Shown: in pieces, positions 18,376 to 25,864 of the stretch
Numbering within the stretch: the first letter of the stretch is position 1
Layout of the letters: every line of letters begins with the position of its first letter
Made by a program: the position numbers and the translations under genes
Assembly (NCBI GenBank): GCA_025965515.1
Contig: JAOPWU010000059.1
Coordinates: forward strand, 1 to 45,753
Length of the DNA stretch: 45,753 bases
Direction of reading: 5' to 3'
DNA from: Mycobacterium sp.
Lineage (GTDB): Bacteria; Actinomycetota; Actinomycetes; RYN-182
The notes under the pieces: generated by a model
What the model was told of the DNA's origin: nothing
What the model saw: the letters and a program-made list of their open reading frames with translations, nothing else
Database searches by the model: none

Positions 18376-19761
18376 TCACCGGGCCTCGGACACGGACGAC
18401 ATGCGGAACCCCGCGATCCGCAGCGGCGGCGTGACGGCCCGCTCGAACCAGTCGCCCCACTCGCGGGGGAGCGCCGGTACCGCGCGGCCGATCTCCGTCA
18501 CACGCTGCAGCATGTCCACCGGGGATTCGTTGAAGCGGAAGTTGTTGACCGTCGCCACGATGCGGCCGCCCTCGACCAGGTAGACGCCGTCGCGCGTCAG
18601 GCCGGTCAGCAGCAGCTGTTCGGGATCCACGTCCCGGATGTACCACAGCGAGCTGATCAGCAGGGCCGGTCCCTCCGTCGCCGCGACCATGGCAGCCAGG
18701 TCCCGGGTGGCCTGGGGGCCGCCGTCGACGAGCAGGTTGTCCGCCAGCGGCGTCGGTGCCAGCCCCGCCCGCCGGGCCTGTGCCCGGCTCGAGACCAGCG
18801 CGGCCAGCACGCCCTCCGCGAGCAGGGACGTGCGTCCGATCCCGAGGCCGTCGTCGAAGACCGAACTTCCCGCACCGCTGGCCGTGGTGGCGACGAACGG
18901 CATGGCCCGGGCGCGCGGGTCCCCGGGGTCGGAGGCGATCGTGAGGGGGAGGGGACAGAATCGGTCACCCAGGCGGGTGCCACCATCCGGGCGGGCGAAC
19001 GGGCCGTGCCCCTCCAAGGCGTCCCGCAGGGGAGCGGACCACACCAGCGGCAGCAGCAGGTCGCTGACCGCGGACGGCGAGAGCAGCACCTCGTACGGGG
19101 CGGCCGGCAGCTCGACGCGGCGTTCCTGCCAGCCGAGCAGCCGGCGCAGCCGGCCGTGCAGCGCGGTGACGTCGTCGGCCCACCAGGACGCCCCCGCCAC
19201 GCCCTGCCAGGCCGAGCGGGACAGGTCACGGGACTTGGCCGTCGCCGCCAGGCTGCCGCCCGGCTGCACGTGCCGGCGGTGCACGCCCGCGGAGCTGGCC
19301 AGCACCGTGGTGGTGAGCCGCTGGTCCGCGAAGCCGTAGAGCAGCTCGCGGTCCCGGTCCGCCTTGGAGAACGCCTCGGCGAGGCCCTCGACGACCCGCG
19401 CGATCCCGTCGTCGGGCGGCTCGGCGGCGACCGGCGGGGGGGACGGCGTGCCGTCCGGGCCGGGCAGGGCGTCCGCGTCCGGGGAGGGCCGCGACACGGC
19501 CGCCGCTGCCTCGCTCGCGCGGACGGCGGCGGGCACGTCCAGCCCGCGGCCCACCGTGCGCGTGGCCACGCCGACCCGGCCGTCCAGGATGCTGACCACC
19601 GACAGGCGCGCGTCGGTGCTGCTGCCGTTGGTCGTCATGGTGTTGTTCGCCCACCGCACGTCCGCCGAGCGCGTCTGCTCCACCAGGACCACACAGCCGT
19701 CGGCCCGGGAGACGGCCAGCGCCCGGGCGGCGAGCTCGTCCAGCGTCTCGCTGCCGGTCAC
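18376..19761 (-). CDS. tldE: TldE/PmbA-like metalloprotease partner
   Basis: The 461-residue protein belongs to the TldD/TldE (PmbA) family and lacks the metal-binding HExxxH, as expected for the TldE partner. Family landmarks are the N-terminal alpha/beta domain, the mid-protein ELPAAPYEVLLSPSAVSDLL segment and the C-terminal GLTRDGVYLVEGGRI and VNNFRFNESPVDML stretches. TldD-TldE heterodimers degrade unfolded peptides and mature some ribosomal peptides. The GTG at 19761 overlaps the tldD stop (GTGA); the open frame upstream is a shadow of tldD. Confidence 0.9.
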   Translation of the reverse strand: MTGSETLDELAARALAVSRADGCVVLVEQTRSADVRWANNTMTTNGSSTDARLSVVSILDGRVGVATRTVGRGLDVPAAVRASEAAAAVSRPSPDADALPGPDGTPSPPPVAAEPPDDGIARVVEGLAEAFSKADRDRELLYGFADQRLTTTVLASSAGVHRRHVQPGGSLAATAKSRDLSRSAWQGVAGASWWADDVTALHGRLRRLLGWQERRVELPAAPYEVLLSPSAVSDLLLPLVWSAPLRDALEGHGPFARPDGGTRLGDRFCPLPLTIASDPGDPRARAMPFVATTASGAGSSVFDDGLGIGRTSLLAEGVLAALVSSRAQARRAGLAPTPLADNLLVDGGPQATRDLAAMVAATEGPALLISSLWYIRDVDPEQLLLTGLTRDGVYLVEGGRIVATVNNFRFNESPVDMLQRVTEIGRAVPALPREWGDWFERAVTPPLRIAGFRMSSVSEAR

Positions 19762-21308
19762 GCCTGCCCCCCGGCGGTGTTGAGGACCCGGACGGAGCGG
19801 AACAGGCCGGCGGGGCAGCCGTGGCTCACGGGCGCGACCTGCCCGGGCTGGCCCTTGCCGCAGTTCAGCGCACCCCCGAGGACGTACGTCTGCGGACCCC
19901 CCACCGCCTCGAGGCTGTTCCAGAAGTCGGTGGTCGTGGCCTGGTAGGCGACGTCCTTCAGCTGGCCCGCGAGGGCGCCGTCCCGGATGCGCCAGAACCG
20001 CTGGCCCGTGAACTGGAAGTTGTAGCGCTGCATGTCGATGGACCAGCTCTTGTCGCCCTCGATGTAGATGCCGTCCCGGACGCCCGCGATGAGTTCCCCG
20101 ACGTCGGGGCCGCCGGGCGCCGCAGCCAGGCTCACGTTCGGCATCCGCTGGACGGGCACGTGCAGCGGCGAGTCCGCGTAGGCGCAGCCGTTGCTGCGGC
20201 CGAGCCCGCGCTCCAGGGCCATCCGGCGGTCGAGCTGGAAGCCGGCCAGGACGCCGGAGTCGACGAGCGTCCACTCCTGGGCGGCGACGGCCTCGTCGTC
20301 GTAGCCGACCGTGGCGAGCCCGTGCGGCGTGGTCCGGTCGCCCGTCACCGTCATGGCGGCGCTGCCGTACTGCAGTCGTCCCACCTGGTCGGCGCCGACG
20401 AAGCTCGTCCCGGCGTAGTTGGCCTCGTAGCCGAGCACCCGGTCGAGCTCCGTGGCGTGCCCCACGCTCTCGTGGATGGTGAGCCAGAGGTTCGACGGCG
20501 CGATCACCAGGTCGTAGGTACCGGGCTCGACCGAGGGCGCAGCGTGGCGCTCGGCGAGCAACTCCGGCAGCCGGGCCAGCTCGTCGTCCCAGTCCCAGCA
20601 CCCGGCGGCGGGTCCGGCGGTCAGCCACTCCCAGCCGCGGCCCGCGGGCGGGGCGAGGGTGCGCAGCGTCTCCGGGCTGCCGTCCGGCCCGAGGGACAGG
20701 GCGGTCAGGTCGGACCCGACCCGCACGCGCTGCTGCAGCAGCCGGCTGCCGGCCAGGTCGGCGTAGAAAGTGGCCTCCCGCACGGCGGTGCACGAGGTCT
20801 CGACGTGCTGGATGCCCGGCGCGGCCAAGAGCCGCTGGCTGCGGTCGGCCAGCAAGTCCAGCCGCTCGTCCGCCGGGACGTCGAACGGGTCGAGCTCGTA
20901 GGCCGACAGCCAGGTGTCGCGCCACACCGGCTCGTAGGCCCAGGCGAGGGGGCGCGCGCCCAGCCGGGCGGTGTGGCGGCCCATCGCCACGGCGCGGCGG
21001 GTGAGCGCGACCACCGCCGCCGGCGCGACGTCGACCCCGGCAGCGAAGCCGTAGGCCCCGTCGACGACGACGCGCACCGCCACGCCCAGGACCACGTCGT
21101 CGGCGAGCCGCTCCGGCACAGCGTCGTGCAGCCGCACCTCGAACGTCCGCAGCGCGTGCACGCGCACGTCGGCGTGGACGACGCCCGGCTGGGACGCCGC
21201 GCCGAGCCCCGCCTCCGCGATCCGGTCGAGGGGGAGCGCGAGCAACACCGGCTCGACGTGCCGCGCGGCCGGGGCCAGGGCCGGCGGAGCCGGAGGGGGA
21301 AGGTCCAC
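19758..21308 (-). CDS. tldD: TldD-like zinc metalloprotease subunit
   Basis: This 516-residue protein has the TldD zinc motif HESVGHATE at about residues 277-285 and the late cysteine motif LNCGKGQPGQ, which supplies the third metal ligand in this family. It pairs with TldE encoded next. The N-terminal 25 residues are proline/alanine rich and probably flexible. The GTG start is supported by a TAGGCT box six bases upstream on the minus strand and no ribosome-binding site. It is divergent from the sulfonate importer. I see no ribosomal-peptide precursor nearby, so a housekeeping peptide-degrading role is more likely than peptide maturation. Confidence 0.92.
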   Translation of the reverse strand: MDLPPPAPPALAPAARHVEPVLLALPLDRIAEAGLGAASQPGVVHADVRVHALRTFEVRLHDAVPERLADDVVLGVAVRVVVDGAYGFAAGVDVAPAAVVALTRRAVAMGRHTARLGARPLAWAYEPVWRDTWLSAYELDPFDVPADERLDLLADRSQRLLAAPGIQHVETSCTAVREATFYADLAGSRLLQQRVRVGSDLTALSLGPDGSPETLRTLAPPAGRGWEWLTAGPAAGCWDWDDELARLPELLAERHAAPSVEPGTYDLVIAPSNLWLTIHESVGHATELDRVLGYEANYAGTSFVGADQVGRLQYGSAAMTVTGDRTTPHGLATVGYDDEAVAAQEWTLVDSGVLAGFQLDRRMALERGLGRSNGCAYADSPLHVPVQRMPNVSLAAAPGGPDVGELIAGVRDGIYIEGDKSWSIDMQRYNFQFTGQRFWRIRDGALAGQLKDVAYQATTTDFWNSLEAVGGPQTYVLGGALNCGKGQPGQVAPVSHGCPAGLFRSVRVLNTAGGQA

Positions 21309-21314
21309 CCGCGC

Positions 21315-21320
21315 AGCCTA
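21315..21320 (-). promoter_or_regulatory. candidate leaderless -10 box of tldD
   Basis: TAGGCT on the minus strand, then GCGCGG and the tldD GTG. Sequence and spacing equal the mptB box, and no Shine-Dalgarno sequence is present. Confidence 0.5.
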
Positions 21321-21436
21321 GGCACGGGGGTTCGCCGCCGCCACCGGCGCGCGGGCCTCCCGGGGCCGCCCCGCCTGCGGGGCAGGTGCGGCGTTCCCTC
21401 GCAACGTGGGTGATCGTCTGGCATGATGCCCCAAAA

Positions 21437-21453
21437 CCCACTGAGGTAGTGGG
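21437..21453. promoter_or_regulatory. palindromic operator candidate of the ssu operon
   Basis: CCCACT-GAGGT-AGTGGG has perfect six-base arms with a five-base centre and lies 28 bases before the ssuA GTG. CATGAT (21422-21427) just upstream could be a -10 box. The Rrf2 regulator encoded after ssuC (24289) is the obvious candidate to bind it; this is inference. Confidence 0.5.
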
Positions 21454-21481
21454 GATAGTCGGACAACTGTGAAGGTGAACC

Positions 21482-22579
21482 GTGCGCGCTGCAGCTCCCT
21501 GGTCCCGTCGTCTCGCGGCCGCCGTCGGCGGCAGCTGCCTGGCGCTCGTGGCCGCCTGCGGCTCCGGCGGTGGCAGCTCCTCCGCGGCGGGCGGGCAGGC
21601 CGTACTGGCCAAGGCGTCCGCCGACACGGGCGCAGCGACGCTGCGGCTCGGCTACTTCCCCAACCTCACGCACGCGAGCGCGATCGTGGGGGTGCAGAAG
21701 GGCTTCTTCGCCGAGCACCTGGGCAAGCAGGTGACCCTCACCACGACCACGTACAACGCCGGCCCCGACGAACTGCAGGCCCTGCTGTCCGGCGGCCTCG
21801 ACATCGCCTACATCGGCCCCAGCCCGGCCATCAACGGTTACACCAAGTCCCAGGGCCAGGGGCTGAAGGTCATCGGCGGCGCCACGTCCGGCGGCGCCGG
21901 CCTGGTGGTCAAGCCGGGCGTCGCCGTCACGTCCCTCAAGGGCAAGAAGATCGCCTCGCCGCAGCTCGGCAACACCCAGGACGTCGCGCTGCGGTACTTC
22001 CTCAAGGAGCACGGCTACGCGAGCGACCAGCAGGGCGGCGGCGACGTCTCCGTGGTCCCGCAGGACAACGCCACCGCACTGCAGAGCTTCCTGCAGGGCA
22101 GCATCGACGGCGCCTGGGTGCCCGAGCCGTACGCGTCGCGCCTGGTCGCGGCCGGCGGCCAGGAGATCCTGGACGAGCGGTCGCTCTGGCCGAACAGCGC
22201 CTTCGTCGCCACGCTGATCGTCGTCCGGACCGCGTACCTGGCGGACCATCCCGGGGTCGTCGAGCGGTTCCTGGCCGGCCAGGTGGAGGCGAACGCCTAC
22301 CTCGCGAGCAACCCGACCGACGCGCAGCAGGTGGTGAACGACGGGCTCGCGAAGCTGGGCGGCAAGAAGCTCGATGTCCCCGTCCTCGCCGGCGCGTTCC
22401 AGCATCTCGACTTCACCAACGACCCGCTGGCCGGGACCCTCGCGGCCCAGGCCGACCATGCCGTCGCCGTCGGGCTGCTCGCCAAGCCGAACCTGACCGG
22501 CATCGTCGACCTGACGCTGCTCAACGCCGTGCTCCACACCGCGGGCCAGCCCACCGTCGCGCCCACCGCCGGCAGCTAG
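21482..22579 (+). CDS. ssuA: SsuA-like sulfonate/nitrate/taurine-type binding lipoprotein
   Basis: The 365-residue periplasmic-type binding protein has a lipoprotein signal ending LVAACGS (lipobox Cys about residue 26) and a Ser/Gly-rich tether. Its binding fold begins LRLGYFPNLTHASAIVG, the opening of the SsuA/TauA/NrtA group, with AYIGPSPAINGY and DGAWVPEPYASRL as further family segments. With SsuB and SsuC it forms an importer. Sulfonate or sulfate-ester uptake is favoured by the neighbouring cysH and sulfite reductase genes and the Rrf2 regulator, but nitrate-type or other ligands are not excluded. The GTG has a GAAGGTG ribosome-binding site and a palindrome upstream. Confidence 0.85.
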   Translation: MRAAAPWSRRLAAAVGGSCLALVAACGSGGGSSSAAGGQAVLAKASADTGAATLRLGYFPNLTHASAIVGVQKGFFAEHLGKQVTLTTTTYNAGPDELQALLSGGLDIAYIGPSPAINGYTKSQGQGLKVIGGATSGGAGLVVKPGVAVTSLKGKKIASPQLGNTQDVALRYFLKEHGYASDQQGGGDVSVVPQDNATALQSFLQGSIDGAWVPEPYASRLVAAGGQEILDERSLWPNSAFVATLIVVRTAYLADHPGVVERFLAGQVEANAYLASNPTDAQQVVNDGLAKLGGKKLDVPVLAGAFQHLDFTNDPLAGTLAAQADHAVAVGLLAKPNLTGIVDLTLLNAVLHTAGQPTVAPTAGS

Positions 22580-22588
22580 GAGACCCTG

Positions 22589-23380
22589 ATGCGCAGCACG
22601 CTGACCCAGCCGCGCCCGGCCGCCCCGCCCGTGCCCGCGGAGCCGCCCTCCGTGCGGTTCCGGGGCGTCGGCAAGGTCCACGGCGGCGGCGCCGCCCGAA
22701 CCACGGCCCTGGCCGGTGTCGACCTCGACGTGGCCCCGGGCGAGTTCGTCACGATCGTGGGACCCAGCGGCTGCGGGAAGTCCACGCTGCTGAACATCGC
22801 GGCGGGGCTCGACAAGCCCACGGCGGGCGGCGTCGAGGTCGCCGGTGGCCAGCCGGCGATGGTGTTCCAGGACGCCGCGCTGTTCCCGTGGCTCACGGTC
22901 GGCGGCAACATCGAGGCCGCCTTCAAGCTGGGCGGTCACGGCTACAGCCGGGCGGAGCGCAGGCAGCGGGTTGCGGAGCTGCTGGAGCTGGTCCGCCTGC
23001 CGGACCTCGAGGGCCGCCGCCCGCACGAGCTGTCCGGCGGCATGCGGCAGCGCGTGGCCATCGCGCGCGCCCTGGCCCAGCAGGCCGACGTGCTGCTCAT
23101 GGACGAGCCCTTCGGCGCTCTCGACGCCCTGACACGCGGGGTCCTGCACGGCGAGCTCGAGCGGATCTGGCGGGAGCGTGGCATCGCCATCCTCTTCGTC
23201 ACGCACGACGTCCACGAGGCCGTGCGGTTGGGGGACCGGGTCGTCGTCCTGGGCGCCCGGCCCGGGCGCATCCTGCACGACCTCCCGGTGACCCTGGAAC
23301 GGCCGCGTTCCGACGGCCGGGCCGCCGCGGAGCTGGTGTCCCGGGTCACCGCCGCGCTGCACGCGCCCGCCCATGACTGA
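22589..23380 (+). CDS. ssuB: SsuB-like importer ATPase
   Basis: The 263-residue ABC ATPase has Walker A GPSGCGKST (about residue 58), the family-typical MVFQDAALFPWLTV Q-loop, signature LSGGMRQR (about 148), Walker B LLMDEPFGALD and H-loop FVTHDVHEAV. The FPWLTV segment marks the SsuB/TauB/NrtD group. It powers uptake with SsuC. The gene starts nine bases after the ssuA stop and overlaps ssuC by eight bases. About 25 proline-rich residues precede the domain. Confidence 0.9.
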   Translation: MRSTLTQPRPAAPPVPAEPPSVRFRGVGKVHGGGAARTTALAGVDLDVAPGEFVTIVGPSGCGKSTLLNIAAGLDKPTAGGVEVAGGQPAMVFQDAALFPWLTVGGNIEAAFKLGGHGYSRAERRQRVAELLELVRLPDLEGRRPHELSGGMRQRVAIARALAQQADVLLMDEPFGALDALTRGVLHGELERIWRERGIAILFVTHDVHEAVRLGDRVVVLGARPGRILHDLPVTLERPRSDGRAAAELVSRVTAALHAPAHD

Positions 23381-24233
23381 CACCCTGCTCGACGTCCGGA
23401 CGGCGGACCGGCTGCCGGACGACGACGCGTCCCCCGTCGGTCGGCGGCCCTCGCCGGGTCGGCGGGTCTGGTCCGCGGGCTGGCCCAAGGTGTCGGCGCT
23501 CGTGCTGTTCCTGCTCCTCTGGCAGGTGGTGGTCGCGTCCGGCTGGCGCCCCAGCTACCTGCTGCCCGGTCCGGGCGCGGTGTTCCGGCAGCTCGGCAGT
23601 GACCTCGGGACCGGCGACTTCTGGCGGGGCGTGGGGTACACGGCCCGCCGGGCCCTCACCGGCTACACGATCGCGGTCCTGCTGGGCGGGGTCGTCGGGA
23701 TCGCGGTCGCCCGGGTCCGGGCCCTGCGCGCCGCGGTGGGCTCGATGCTCACGGGGCTGCAGACGATGCCGTCGGTGGCCTGGTTCCCGCTCGCGATCCT
23801 GCTGTACCAGACCTCGGAGGCGGCCATCCTCTTCGTGGTCGTCATCGGTGCCGCCCCGTCGATCGCCAACGGCGTCCTCGACGGCGTGGACCGGATCCCA
23901 CCGGTCCTGCTGCGCAGCGGCCGGGTCCTGGGCGCGCGTGGGTTGGGCCTCGTCCGCAGCGTCGTGGTCCCCGCCGCGCTGCCGTCGTTCGTGAGCGGGC
24001 TGAAGCAGGGGTGGGCCTTCGCGTTCCGGTCGCTCATGTCCGGGGAGCTCATCGCCATCATCGCGAACCACCGCTCGCTCGGCGTCCGGCTCGACCAGGC
24101 GAGGACCAACCTCGACGCCCCGGAGCTGTTGGCGATGATGATCGTGATCCTGGTGCTGGGTCTCGTGGTGAACGCCGCCTTCACAGCGGCCGACCGCACG
24201 CTGCGCCGGCGGTGGGGCCTGGCGGACGCGTGA
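23373..24233 (+). CDS. ssuC: SsuC-like importer permease
   Basis: The 286-residue permease has a polar N-terminus of about 35 residues, then six membrane segments. The cytoplasmic coupling loop around GRVLGARGLGLVRSVVVPAALP matches the EAA motif of binding-protein-dependent permeases. The TMPSVAWFPLAI segment is typical of the SsuC/TauC/NrtB group. It overlaps ssuB by eight bases, so translation is coupled. A short hairpin (24249) separates it from the Rrf2 gene. Confidence 0.9.
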   Translation: MTDTLLDVRTADRLPDDDASPVGRRPSPGRRVWSAGWPKVSALVLFLLLWQVVVASGWRPSYLLPGPGAVFRQLGSDLGTGDFWRGVGYTARRALTGYTIAVLLGGVVGIAVARVRALRAAVGSMLTGLQTMPSVAWFPLAILLYQTSEAAILFVVVIGAAPSIANGVLDGVDRIPPVLLRSGRVLGARGLGLVRSVVVPAALPSFVSGLKQGWAFAFRSLMSGELIAIIANHRSLGVRLDQARTNLDAPELLAMMIVILVLGLVVNAAFTAADRTLRRRWGLADA

Positions 24234-24248
24234 CCGCCCTGAGCGCGC

Positions 24249-24266
24249 CCCCGCACGCCTGCGGGG
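24249..24266 (+). terminator. hairpin between ssuC and the Rrf2 gene
   Basis: CCCCGCA and TGCGGGG pair perfectly around CGCC, 15 bases after the ssuC stop. There is no T-run. It may limit read-through from ssu into the regulator. Confidence 0.45.
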
Positions 24267-24288
24267 ACCAACCGGCAAGATAGGCCCC

Positions 24289-24747
24289 GTGCACATCTCC
24301 GCGCGCGTCGACTACGCCCTACGGGCCCTGCTGGTTCTCGCCGCGGCGGAACCCGGGACGCTGGTCAAGGGCGACGTCATCGCCAGCAGCCAGGGCATCC
24401 CGGCCAAGTTCTGCGAGAACATCCTCACGGAGCTGCGCCGCGCCCGGCTGGTCACCAGCCAGCGCGGCGCGGAGGGCGGCTACCGGCTGGCGATGGACGC
24501 CTCGACCATGACCATCGGGGACGTCCTGCGGACCATCGACGGCCCGCTCGCGGAGATCCGGGGCAACCGGTTGGAGCAGGCGGAGTTCCCGGGCCAGGCC
24601 CAGCACCTGCAGACCGTGTGGGTGGCGGTGCGGGCGGCGCTGCGCAGCGTGCTGGACGCGACGACGCTGGCCGACGTGGCCAGCGGCCAGTACCCGGAGA
24701 TCGTGCAGCAGCTGGCGGCCAGCCCGAACGCCTGGGTCAGCCGCTGA
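24289..24747 (+). CDS. Rrf2-family regulator, probable sulfur-responsive repressor
   Basis: The 152-residue Rrf2 protein has a winged helix at about 1-80 (ISARVDYALRALLVLAA, recognition helix around IPAKFCENILTELRRA, wing QRGAEGGYRLA) and a C-terminal dimerisation helix. The three-cysteine cluster-binding loop of IscR/NsrR is missing; the only cysteine is in the recognition-helix region. That places it nearer to CymR-type sulfur regulators than to Fe-S sensors. It sits between ssuABC and cysH and presumably binds the palindrome before ssuA. The GTG start has no clear ribosome-binding site. It converges on cysH with 18 bases between stops. Confidence 0.85.
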   Translation: MHISARVDYALRALLVLAAAEPGTLVKGDVIASSQGIPAKFCENILTELRRARLVTSQRGAEGGYRLAMDASTMTIGDVLRTIDGPLAEIRGNRLEQAEFPGQAQHLQTVWVAVRAALRSVLDATTLADVASGQYPEIVQQLAASPNAWVSR

Positions 24748-24765
24748 CGCTGGGCGCAGGCGGCA

Positions 24766-25515
24766 TCACAGGTGGATGCCGCACTCCTTCTTGCCCAGCC
24801 CGGCCCACCGGCCGGCGCGCGCGTCCTCGCCCGGGGCGACGCGCCGGGTGCAGGGCGCGCAGCCGATCGACGGGTAGCCGTCGTCCAGCAGCGGGTTGCG
24901 CAGCACGCCGTTCGCCGCGGCGTACCGCTCGACGTCGTCGTCGCTCCACCCCACGATGGGGTTCACCTTGACGAGGCCCCGGCGGGCGTCCCAGGAGACC
25001 TCCTGGGCGCTCGACCGGGTGTCGGATTCGGCGCGGCGGAGTCCGGTCACCCAGGCCTGCCGGGTGGCCAGGGCCTGCTGCAGCGGCGTCACCTTGCGCA
25101 GCGAGCAGCACAGGTCCGGGTCGCGCTCGAACAGCCGGGGCCCGTACGTGGCCTCCTGCTCGGCGACCGTCAGCTCGGCGCTCACCCGGCGCAGCCGGAC
25201 GTCGTAGACGGTCTCGACGGCGTCGGCGGTGCCGATCGTCTCGGCGAAGTGGAAGCCGGTGTCCAGGAAGAGCAGCTCGACGCCGGGGTGCACGACGCTG
25301 GCCAGGTGGGCGACGACCGTGTCGCCCATCGAGGCCGCCACGATGGCACCGTCGCCGAATGTGTCGAAGGTCCAGCGCAGGACGTCCTCGGCGGACGCCC
25401 CCGCCAGCTTCTCGCTGCCCCCGGCAGCCAGTGCCTGCAGCTGCTCGGGAGTGCGGGGCAGCACGTCGGGGCCATCGGTGGCGCGGCCGGGCGACGTGGT
25501 GGTGGGCGCGGTCAT
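24766..25515 (-). CDS. cysH: CysH, assimilatory APS reductase ([4Fe-4S] type)
   Basis: The 249-residue reductase has the nucleotide-binding region SMGDTVVAHL and FLDTGFHFAETI, the cluster cysteine pairs Cys136-Cys137 (DLCCSLRKV) and Cys219-x2-Cys222 (IGCAPCTR), and the C-terminal catalytic ECGIHL with Cys245. The four cluster cysteines indicate an adenylylsulfate-reducing enzyme rather than the cluster-free PAPS reductase. It makes sulfite for the sulfite reductase encoded divergently at 25865. The ATG at 25515 has a GGAG ribosome-binding site. A Cys-ended leader peptide and a hairpin lie between promoter and gene, suggesting attenuation by cysteine supply. Confidence 0.95.
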   Translation of the reverse strand: MTAPTTTSPGRATDGPDVLPRTPEQLQALAAGGSEKLAGASAEDVLRWTFDTFGDGAIVAASMGDTVVAHLASVVHPGVELLFLDTGFHFAETIGTADAVETVYDVRLRRVSAELTVAEQEATYGPRLFERDPDLCCSLRKVTPLQQALATRQAWVTGLRRAESDTRSSAQEVSWDARRGLVKVNPIVGWSDDDVERYAAANGVLRNPLLDDGYPSIGCAPCTRRVAPGEDARAGRWAGLGKKECGIHL

Positions 25516-25555
25516 GCGAAGTCTCCAGGGGTCGGACGGCGGGCCGGACCTAGCT

Positions 25556-25574
25556 CGGGTCGTAATCGGACCCG
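25556..25574 (-). promoter_or_regulatory. hairpin between the leader peptide and cysH
   Basis: CGGGTC and GACCCG form a perfect 6-bp stem with a 7-base loop, starting 9 bases after the leader-peptide stop on the minus strand. It could take part in attenuation. I cannot model the alternative folds reliably by eye. Confidence 0.4.
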
Positions 25575-25583
25575 GGCGGCGGC

Positions 25584-25673
25584 TCAGCGACAGACCGCGC
25601 TGGAGACGCGCTGCAGATCGATGTGGAGGCGCGCGACGAGGATCTCGGCAGGGGACAGCACCCCGCTGCGCAT
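25584..25673 (-). CDS. Cys-ended leader peptide upstream of cysH
   Basis: A 29-residue peptide whose second half is LHIDLQRVSSAVCR, directly followed by a stop. Short actinobacterial peptides with an (R/L)H(V/I)DLxR core and a terminal cysteine are annotated as putative leader peptides and often precede sulfur-assimilation genes. The ATG has a GTGAGGA ribosome-binding site. The stop lies 68 bases before the cysH ATG. Ribosome stalling at the penultimate Cys codon (TGT) when charged tRNA-Cys is low is the likely mechanism; that is inference. The peptide sits in a frame different from the long open frame leading into cysH. Confidence 0.75.
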   Translation of the reverse strand: MRSGVLSPAEILVARLHIDLQRVSSAVCR

Positions 25674-25727
25674 GTTCCTCACGATCTCCACGATACCCGC
25701 AACACCATCGGCGCCCCGTTGTTCCCC

Positions 25728-25743
25728 GTGAGTGTTCGCTCAC
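25728..25743. promoter_or_regulatory. inverted repeat in the cysH/sulfite reductase divergent region
   Basis: GTGAG-N6-CTCAC lies between the leader peptide and the sulfite reductase gene. It could be a shared operator but does not match the ssu palindrome, and five-base arms can arise by chance. Confidence 0.25.
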
Positions 25744-25864
25744 CGCGGCCGCTCCGGGGAGGGCTCCGTGCACATGCCCGGCGGGCCACCGCCTACCGTT
25801 AGGGGCCGACCGCCCCGTGCCGCGAACGAGCCCGTTCCGGCGACTGCAGTGAGGACGCCCGCCC

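Noticed and set aside
21423-21449. Eight-codon ATG ORF overlapping the ssu palindrome, considered as a leader peptide
   Set aside because: It has no ribosome-binding site, no cysteine and no resemblance to the leader found before cysH.
25728-25802. 24-codon GTG ORF before the sulfite reductase gene, considered as a second leader peptide
   Set aside because: It is Arg-rich with no Cys and no HIDL-like core, and no ribosome-binding site precedes it.
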